Of a stretch of DNA of 64,000 bases, positions 58,237-64,000 are shown piece after piece. How positions within the stretch are numbered: position 1 is the stretch's first letter; each line of letters begins with the position of its first letter. A model generated the notes under the pieces. That model was not told the DNA's origin. It searched no databases and saw nothing but the letters and a program-made list of their open reading frames with translations. Source of the stretch: Paenarthrobacter sp. Z7-10. GTDB lineage: Bacteria > Actinomycetota > Actinomycetes > Actinomycetales > Micrococcaceae. A program made the position numbers and the translations under genes. The DNA lies in contig NZ_JADPVH010000003.1 in the NCBI RefSeq assembly GCF_026932795.1, forward strand, positions 1 to 64,000, written 5' to 3'.

Positions 58237-59259
58237 ATGCTGACAGTCATCGGTGAGGCTCTGATTGACGAAGTGGTGCGCGGGTCCGGAGCCGTTGAAA
58301 CCCACGTTGGCGGCAGCCCGATGAACGTGGCCGTGGGACTTGCCCGGCTGGGGCATGCCGTGCAGTTCCTGGGCCGCATAGGTCAGGATCCGTATGGCAC
58401 GCTGATTTCGGCGCACCTGCACGGCAATTCCGTGCTGGTGCCCCTGGCCCGGGTCTTTGGGACCACCAGCGTCGCCCGGGCGTCATTGGGAGCCGACCAC
58501 GCGGCCAGCTACGACTTCGATCTTGACTGGGAACTGCCCGGCTTCGATCCCGAGCCGAACGGAACGCACCGCGGCCTGCTGCAGGCCACCACATTGCTTC
58601 ACACCGGATCGATCGCCAGCATGCTCCAGCCTGGTTGCAGCCAGGTGTTTAAAGCGGTGCTGGTCGCCCGTCCCCATGCCACGATTGCCTATGATCCCAA
58701 CTGCCGCCCGACCATCGTGGCCGATGTGGACTACGCCCGCAACCAGGCCGAGCAGTTCGTCCGGCTGGCGGATGTGGTGAAGGCCTCCGATGAGGACCTG
58801 CGCTGGCTCTACCCGGCCTTGGATCCGCTGCAGGCGGCCCGCAACTGGCTGCGCATTGGCGGCGCCGCCGATGGGCCCGCCGTCGTCGTCGTCACCATGG
58901 GCGCGGACGGACCGTGGGCTGTCAATGCGGCGGGGGAAACGCACACCAAGGTACCGCCGGCGGAGGTCGTGGACACGGTGGGGGCCGGCGATTCCTTTAT
59001 GGCCGCATTGCTTTCCACGCTGGTGGACCGGGAACTTGATGGTGCGCAGCGCCGCGAAGCGCTCAGGTCGCTGAGCGCCGGGGACCTCACTGAGATACTT
59101 CGATACGCCGCGGCGGCCGCGGCCGTTACGGTCTCCCGGGCCGGCGCCGACCCGCCCCGGCGTGCGGATCTCCAGCTTCAGCACCAGTCCCAGCATTCCC
59201 GGCAGCAGCACCAATTGCAGCAGTCCCTACCCCAGCAAAACCAGTCCCGGGACAACTAA
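58237..59259 (+). CDS. PfkB-family sugar kinase with Gln-rich tail
   Basis: A 340-residue kinase of the ribokinase/fructokinase family. [16 protein letters not shown] is PfkB signature 1; the catalytic base is in [15 protein letters not shown]. It probably phosphorylates fructose or a similar sugar. The last ~28 residues ([18 protein letters not shown]...) form a Gln/His-rich low-complexity extension that normal members lack. ATG 58237. Confidence 0.88.
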   Translation: MLTVIGEALIDEVVRGSGAVETHVGGSPMNVAVGLARLGHAVQFLGRIGQDPYGTLISAHLHGNSVLVPLARVFGTTSVARASLGADHAASYDFDLDWELPGFDPEPNGTHRGLLQATTLLHTGSIASMLQPGCSQVFKAVLVARPHATIAYDPNCRPTIVADVDYARNQAEQFVRLADVVKASDEDLRWLYPALDPLQAARNWLRIGGAADGPAVVVVTMGADGPWAVNAAGETHTKVPPAEVVDTVGAGDSFMAALLSTLVDRELDGAQRREALRSLSAGDLTEILRYAAAAAAVTVSRAGADPPRRADLQLQHQSQHSRQQHQLQQSLPQQNQSRDN

Positions 59260-59294
59260 GTTCCAGCGTTGAGAGAACAGGAAGAAGACCACAG

Positions 59295-59819
59295 ATGCCC
59301 TTACATGACCCGTACGACGACCTCCCCGCAGTTCCGGACTTCAGCGTCAGCAGCGAATCGTTCAAGGATGGTGGGGAGCTCCCGGCAGCGCAGCGCAACG
59401 CTGGTGCCGAGGGCCAGGACGTTTCCCCGCAGCTTTCCTGGAGCGGCTTCCCGCCGGAGACTAAGAGTTTCGCAGTGACAATGTACGATCCGGATGCGCC
59501 CACAGCGAGCGGATTCTGGCATTGGGCGGCATTTAATATCCCAGTCTCGGTGACCTCGCTGGCCGCCGGCGCGGGTGGTCATGATGCATCCGGGATGCCC
59601 GATGGCACCCAGCAGCTTAAGAACGACGGCGGCTTTCCCGGCTTCATGGGTGCCGCGCCGCCGCCTGGGCATCACGAGCACCGCTACATGGTGACGGTGC
59701 ACGCCGTAGGCGTGGAAAGCCTTGATATTCCAGCCGATGCCACCCCTGCGGTCCTGGGATTCAATCTTTTCACCCATACCCTGGCCCGGGCCCGGATTAC
59801 CGGCACATTCGGTCGCTGA
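59295..59819 (+). CDS. YbhB/YbcL PEBP-family protein
   Basis: A 174-residue phosphatidylethanolamine-binding-protein-like (Raf kinase inhibitor-like) protein. [42 protein letters not shown] contains the PEBP core DPDAPxxSGFxHWxxxNIP. GYGGPxPP-type region appears as [16 protein letters not shown]. Function of bacterial members is not settled. ATG 59295. Confidence 0.92.
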   Translation: MPLHDPYDDLPAVPDFSVSSESFKDGGELPAAQRNAGAEGQDVSPQLSWSGFPPETKSFAVTMYDPDAPTASGFWHWAAFNIPVSVTSLAAGAGGHDASGMPDGTQQLKNDGGFPGFMGAAPPPGHHEHRYMVTVHAVGVESLDIPADATPAVLGFNLFTHTLARARITGTFGR

Positions 59820-59980
59820 CACCAGCCGATGGCCCGGTTTTGGCGCTCGATCCTGCGTGCTCGTGGCGCCGGCCACGCGGTGGGCTGTCGGGGTGCAACG
59901 GACTGATTTGGCCTTCGGCTGCGCCGCTCGGAATCTTCCTCCCGCATCGGTCCGTCGCCCCGGGACGCTAGCCTAGACCA

Positions 59981-60784
59981 ATGCGGTTAATCGCCAGTGA
60001 CGTGGACGGAACTATTCTGGGACGGAATGGGAAGATCAGTGCGCGCACCGTGGCCGCGTTTGATGCCGCGCAGGCTGCCGGCATAGAAATAGTGTTTGTT
60101 ACCGGTCGTCCGCCGCGGTGGCTGGACCCGCTGCGCCACCAGATAGGCCACGAGGGCGCCGTGATCTGTTCCAACGGAGCCGTGCTGTATGACTTGGCCC
60201 GGGAGCAGGTCATTTCCTCTCACCTGGTTCCGCGGCGGACCATGCTTGAGGCGCGCGCCATCATTCGGAAGCTGGTTCCGGCTGCCTGTTTCGCCGCGGA
60301 AACGCTGGGCGGCTTCCATCTGGAAGCCGGTTTCCTGCAGCCGGGGTCGGTGGAGCTGCTCGGGGACACATTCCCTGGACCGTTGGAGGATTCGATCGAG
60401 GAGGACTGCGGCGTGGTGAAGTTCCTGGCCACGACCCGAGAGGGCAGCGCTGATGAATTTATGGCCCTGATCCGGCCTGCCGTGGGGCAGTTGATGTCCG
60501 TGACTCACTCCGCACCTACCACTGCATTGCTCGAGATGGGTCCGCACGGCATTAATAAGGCGGTTACCCTAGCGCAGTTCGCTGCATCCCTGGGGATCGA
60601 CGCCAAGGACGTGGTGGCCTTCGGGGACATGCCCAACGATATTGAGATGCTGTGTTGGGCCGGCGCCGGATACGCCATGGCCAGCGGCCACGGGGAGGCG
60701 CTGGCTGCGGCAAACTTGCGGGCACCGCAATTGGACGACGACGGCGTTGCCCAGATTCTGGAGGCCCGGCTCGCCGGGTTGTAG
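59981..60784 (+). CDS. Cof-type HAD-IIB phosphatase
   Basis: A 267-residue phosphatase. Nucleophile motif SDVDGTIL (Asp7, Asp9); motif II VTGRPPR; NKAVTL supplies the conserved Lys; DVVAFGDMPNDIEMLCWAG is motif III. Cap domain of type C2. Typically dephosphorylates sugar phosphates, FMN or PLP. Six bases separate it from the glycerophosphodiesterase, so the two are cotranscribed. Confidence 0.92.
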   Translation: MRLIASDVDGTILGRNGKISARTVAAFDAAQAAGIEIVFVTGRPPRWLDPLRHQIGHEGAVICSNGAVLYDLAREQVISSHLVPRRTMLEARAIIRKLVPAACFAAETLGGFHLEAGFLQPGSVELLGDTFPGPLEDSIEEDCGVVKFLATTREGSADEFMALIRPAVGQLMSVTHSAPTTALLEMGPHGINKAVTLAQFAASLGIDAKDVVAFGDMPNDIEMLCWAGAGYAMASGHGEALAAANLRAPQLDDDGVAQILEARLAGL

Positions 60785-60790
60785 CTCCCC

Positions 60791-61552
60791 TTGACCTATC
60801 TGGATTCGCCGGTACCGGTCGCGATCGCGCACCGCGGCTATTCACGCGACGGCTTGGAGAACTCGATCGCTGCCTTCCGTGCCGCCGTCGACCTTGGCTT
60901 TACCTACGTGGAGACCGACCTCCACACGAGCGCGGACGGCGTGCTGCTGGTATTCCACGACGCGCGGCTTGACCGTGTGACCGATGGCCATGGGGAGATT
61001 GCCGCGCTGACAGCGGCCCAGCTGGCGCAGGTTCGGATCGATGGACGGGAAAGCATTCCGCGTTTGACCGAGCTGGTCACGGCGCTGCCGGGCGTGCGGA
61101 TCAACCTGGACGTCAAGGATGTTGCCTCGGTGGAGCCGTTGGTGGCTGCGATAGAGGAATATGGCCTTCACAGCCGCATCTGCGTCGCATCGTTCTCCGA
61201 CAAACGCCGTCGGGCGGTACTGCGAAGGCTTTCACGACCCACTGCCAGCTCCGCCGGAAGGACCTCGACCGCCGCCTTCGCGCTGCTGGGTCCGTGGCTG
61301 CCCAAAACGCTGCTGGGTCGGATTCTGCGCGATGTCGATTGTCTGCAGCTGCCCTTGCGCTACAAGTCCTTCCACCTGGTTACGCGCCGATCCGTGGCCC
61401 GGGCGCACGCGTTAGGCCTGAAGGTCCACGTCTGGACCATCAACGAGCCTGCACAAATGCATGCCCTGTTCGACCTGGGTGTGGACGGTGTAATGACCGA
61501 CCGGGCGGACCTTCTGGCCGATGGCATGCGTGATCGCGGGTATTGGACCTAA
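60791..61552 (+). CDS. Glycerophosphodiester phosphodiesterase
   Basis: A 253-residue GDPD TIM barrel. HRG-type motif AHRGYSRDGLENSIAAF, metal ligands ETDLHTSADGVLLVFHD (Glu, Asp, His), and LDVKDVASV for the second set. It releases glycerol-3-phosphate from phospholipid head groups. The start is TTG at 60791, at the beginning of the conserved sequence; no strong ribosome site is visible, consistent with coupling to the phosphatase upstream. Confidence 0.88.
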   Translation: MTYLDSPVPVAIAHRGYSRDGLENSIAAFRAAVDLGFTYVETDLHTSADGVLLVFHDARLDRVTDGHGEIAALTAAQLAQVRIDGRESIPRLTELVTALPGVRINLDVKDVASVEPLVAAIEEYGLHSRICVASFSDKRRRAVLRRLSRPTASSAGRTSTAAFALLGPWLPKTLLGRILRDVDCLQLPLRYKSFHLVTRRSVARAHALGLKVHVWTINEPAQMHALFDLGVDGVMTDRADLLADGMRDRGYWT

Positions 61553-61790
61553 GCCGGGGCGTGCCAGAATTCCCGATGGCTCGATGGCACGCGGAAATAT
61601 GCACCGTATTTGTGGCGACTCCGCGGCCGGCGATGGCGTTGCCGATATGGATCCTGCTGGAGTGGGTCCAGGGCGGGAGGACTTACCCTGTGCCTTGCTC
61701 TCTGGAGGGTCTGGCCGGGAAAGGCCTTCACACAGCGGCAGGGATGGTCGCTAATGCCTAATCCCACTGCCCGGCTGGCAGGATGGAGGA

Positions 61791-62906
61791 ATGCGGATTC
61801 TGATTGCGCCGGACAAGTTCAAAGGCACCCTTACTGCTGTCGAGGCTGCAGCTGCCATGGCGGAAGGCGCGCTGCGGGTTTACCCCGAGGCCACCGTCAC
61901 CACAATCCCGGTTGCGGACGGCGGCGAGGGAACAGTTGAAGCGGCAGTGGCTGCGGGGTTTGAGGAGAAGCTGAACGCCGTTGTCGGACCGATCCTGAAG
62001 CCCGTCGCTGCAGTGTGGGCTTTCAACCCGACTGGATTCGTTGCCGTCATCGAATCGGCTCAGGCTAGCGGCTATCTGCTTACTGAACCGACGCCGGAGA
62101 ACGCACTGCGGGCCCATTCATACGGCTGTGGGCAGTTGATAGCCGCAGCTTTGGATGCCGGCGCCACCGAGCTGATCGTCGGACTGGGTGGCTCTGCCAT
62201 GTCGGATGCGGGAACGGGCGCGCTGCGGGCGCTGGGGCTGCGGCTCTTGGATGTGAACGGAAATCTGGTTCCCCTCGGCGGTGGCTCCCTGGTCGACGTC
62301 GTCGCAGTCGACGCGTCGGCGTTGGATCCACGGTTGGCCACGGCCCGAATCCGGCTCGCTGTCGACGTGGATAATCCGCTGTACGGCCTCGACGGTGCGG
62401 CTTACGTTTTTGCTCCGCAGAAGGGCGCGGACGCGGAAGGTGTGGAGTTACTCGATGCCGGCCTGCGTAACCTTGCATCGGTGGTCTGCTCTGCCACAGG
62501 AAATGACATCAACGCCCCCGGTGCCGGTGCGGCGGGTGGTTTTCCCTCGATGTTCCTGGCTTATTCGCCAGCGACCATTGAGGGCGGTTTTGACCTGGTG
62601 GCTGAACTGACCGGGCTGAGGGCTGCTCTGGGTCAAGCGGACCTGGTCATCACAGGCGAAGGATCGCTGGACGCCCAATCAATGGCCGGGAAAGCCCCCA
62701 TTGGGGTGGCGGATGCTGCCCGTAGCCTGGGAATTCCCGTCGTTGCGGTTGCCGGTCGGATTGCCGTGTCACAGGGGGAACTGGCCAGCCACGGCATCGT
62801 TTCGGCGGTCAGTGCCACGGATGTGGCTCGCTCATCGGAGTTGGCACAGCTCCACGCTGCCCGGTACGTCACGCTGGCCACCGCCGAGGCGCTGAACGGA
62901 ATCTGA
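61791..62906 (+). CDS. Glycerate kinase (GckA/GlxK family)
   Basis: A 371-residue kinase. ILIAPDKFKGTLTAVEAAAAMAEG, PVADGGEGTVEA, GLGGSAMSDAGTGALRALG and LVITGEGSLDAQSMAGKAPIGVA are hallmarks of the GlxK glycerate kinase family, which makes 2- or 3-phosphoglycerate. ATG 61791 follows ATGGAGGA. A 238-base gap before it contains no supported gene. Confidence 0.93.
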   Translation: MRILIAPDKFKGTLTAVEAAAAMAEGALRVYPEATVTTIPVADGGEGTVEAAVAAGFEEKLNAVVGPILKPVAAVWAFNPTGFVAVIESAQASGYLLTEPTPENALRAHSYGCGQLIAAALDAGATELIVGLGGSAMSDAGTGALRALGLRLLDVNGNLVPLGGGSLVDVVAVDASALDPRLATARIRLAVDVDNPLYGLDGAAYVFAPQKGADAEGVELLDAGLRNLASVVCSATGNDINAPGAGAAGGFPSMFLAYSPATIEGGFDLVAELTGLRAALGQADLVITGEGSLDAQSMAGKAPIGVADAARSLGIPVVAVAGRIAVSQGELASHGIVSAVSATDVARSSELAQLHAARYVTLATAEALNGI

Positions 62907-62929
62907 ACCCGGGTTGGGACCGCATTGAT

Positions 62930-62956
62930 CGGGTTGGGACCGGTCGGCGCTGCCCG
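62930..62956. repeat. Single dispersed copy of the 31-bp repeat motif
   Basis: GGTTGGGACCGGTCGGCGCTG lies between the convergent glycerate kinase and permease stops, and GGTTGGGACC also occurs 20 bases earlier. The core GGGACCGGTCGGCGCTG is identical to the unit repeated at 1161-1306. Confidence 0.8.
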
Positions 62957-62958
62957 GC

Positions 62959-64000
62959 TCACAGTTCAGCGCCGAAGGAATCAGGGCCCTTGGCGTCGGG
63001 TGCCGGACCGTCGGGAGCCTGCGCATCGGTTGCTGTGCCGCGCCATTTGGCCAGGGCATTCATGCCGTGATAGATCACGAGCGCCGAAGCAGTACCCAGT
63101 GCAATGCCGGCAAATTGAAGGGTGCCCACGGTCCAGGTGTAATCCGCAATGCCGATGATCAGGGCGACCGCTGCAGTGGTCATGTTCACCGGATTGGAGA
63201 AGTTAACGCGGTTCTGCACCCAGATCCGGACACCGAGGACGCCGATCATGCCATAGAGCATGGTGGCGGCGCCGCCGAGCACCCCGGCCGGAACTGTGGC
63301 AATGAGCGCTCCGAATTTGGGCGAGAAGCTCAAGATCAAAGCTGCTGCTGCAGCGACCCAATAGGCGGCAGTGGAGTAAACCTTGGTTGCGGCCATGACA
63401 CCGATGTTTTCGGCATAGGTGGTGGTACCGGAGCCTCCGCCGAACCCGGCCAGAGTTGTCGCCAGCCCATCGGCCAAGAGTGCCCGGCCTGCCACTGGAT
63501 CCAGATTCCGCCCAGTCATCAGTGCCACGGACTTGACGTGACCTATATTTTCCGCGACCAGCACCAGCACCACCGGAACGAACAGTCCAACCACGGCCAA
63601 GTGGAAGACCGGAAACTGGAACTGCGGCAACCCGATCCACGAGGCTGCGGCCAGGGCGCTGAAATCGACTTCGCCACGGAGCAGGGCCACCAGATATCCC
63701 ACCACCACTCCGACCAAGATGGACAGCCGGCCCAGTATGCTGCGGAAGAGCACGCTGACCAGCAGAATGACCAGCAGGGTAACGAGTGCAGTGACAGGGG
63801 CTGCGTCGAAATTGGCTTTGGCTGCCGGTGCCAGATTCAGTCCGATCAGCGCCACGATGGTACCGGTGACGGCTGGCGGCATCAGCCGGTTTATCCAACC
63901 TGCTCCGAACCGCTGGACCACCAAGCCGACGCCGGCCAGGACCACGCCCGCCATCACCACCCCGCCAAGCGCGCCGCCAACATCGAACTGCTTCTGGGCG
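62959..64000 (-). CDS. Uracil/xanthine permease (NCS2 family), 5' end beyond the window
   Basis: Partial: the C-terminal 345 or so residues lie in the window and the frame is open to base 64000. NCS2 hallmarks: LVLVAENIGHVKSVAL (transport Glu and His), GGSGTTTYAENIGVMAATKVYST (signature), and GGAATMLYGMIGVLGVRIWVQNRVNF. Proton-coupled uptake of uracil or xanthine. A charged C-terminal tail (ATDAQAPDGPAPDAKGPDSFGAEL). The gene is convergent with glycerate kinase. Confidence 0.92.
   Translation of the reverse strand, partial: AQKQFDVGGALGGVVMAGVVLAGVGLVVQRFGAGWINRLMPPAVTGTIVALIGLNLAPAAKANFDAAPVTALVTLLVILLVSVLFRSILGRLSILVGVVVGYLVALLRGEVDFSALAAASWIGLPQFQFPVFHLAVVGLFVPVVLVLVAENIGHVKSVALMTGRNLDPVAGRALLADGLATTLAGFGGGSGTTTYAENIGVMAATKVYSTAAYWVAAAAALILSFSPKFGALIATVPAGVLGGAATMLYGMIGVLGVRIWVQNRVNFSNPVNMTTAAVALIIGIADYTWTVGTLQFAGIALGTASALVIYHGMNALAKWRGTATDAQAPDGPAPDAKGPDSFGAEL

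Noticed and set aside
61543-61761. 72-codon open frame before the glycerate kinase gene
   Set aside because: No ribosome site, no recognisable domain, and it overlaps the end of the glycerophosphodiesterase gene; not enough support.
1-64000. tRNA or rRNA genes
   Set aside because: No cloverleaf-type T-loop (GGTTCGAAT) with matching acceptor stem and no rRNA-like stretch was seen on either strand.

Overview
This 64 kb high-GC window comes from an actinobacterium, most likely an Arthrobacter-like member of the Micrococcaceae. That is inferred from base composition, frequent GTG/TTG starts, Ala/Gly-rich proteins, and actinobacterial families such as DUF5997, an Excalibur nuclease lipoprotein and a DinB/DUF664 protein. 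I see no rRNA, tRNA or CRISPR array.

Region by region. (1) 1-2712: a glycosyl hydrolase 13 gene cut short by what looks like an insertion-sequence end, a frameshifted lipoprotein gene, and two intergenic minisatellites. (2) 2713-5041: a helix-turn-helix protein with a membrane partner, and a DUF1275 membrane protein. (3) 5159-13164: a peptide ABC importer (binding protein, two permeases, fused double ATPase) whose operon also encodes a cytoplasmic gamma-glutamyltransferase and a GntR regulator. It resembles a glutathione/gamma-glutamyl peptide uptake system. (4) 13505-19070: nuclease lipoprotein, DksA-like zinc finger protein, hydroxyacid dehydrogenase, Na+/H+ antiporter. (5) 19281-27009: an NMT1/Ssu-type ABC importer behind a long structured leader, then an IclR regulator, a class III CoA-transferase, an HMG-CoA lyase with all key residues and an MFS transporter. 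This looks like a complete uptake-activation-cleavage route for a 3-hydroxy-3-methylglutarate-like acid. (6) 27232-33174: phosphodiesterase, Pyr_excise-like protein, Stealth phosphotransferase, DinB protein, DUF2254 and DoxX membrane proteins.

(7) 33242-44714, all on the minus strand, is the centrepiece: an 11-gene tellurium-resistance-type (Ter) stress operon. In transcription order it runs TerC (DUF475), three TerD proteins, TelA, an XpaC-like protein, a TerD-like protein that has lost its calcium motifs, a repeat-bearing protein of unknown function, a CitE-like lyase, a 992-residue fusion (PRTase, TRSP, StiP, PELOTA) and a HAD phosphatase. The last three match the module predicted to make a nucleoside-like metabolite in Ter systems. 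The fusion and the repeat expansions are the unusual parts.

(8) 44901-64000: a TetR/amine oxidase divergent pair with an operator-like palindrome, DUF5997 and a LysR effector-domain protein, a MarR/MMPL divergent pair, small hydrophilic proteins, a frameshifted bile-acid:sodium symporter gene, a small alarmone synthetase, then housekeeping-type enzymes (amidotransferase, esterase, PfkB kinase, PEBP, Cof-type phosphatase, glycerophosphodiesterase, glycerate kinase) and a partial uracil/xanthine permease.

Two themes cut across the window. Short tandem repeats sit in many intergenic gaps (31, 32, 7 and 6 bp periods), and several conserved enzymes carry in-frame low-complexity inserts. Two genes carry single-base frameshifts, which may be real decay or assembly errors.
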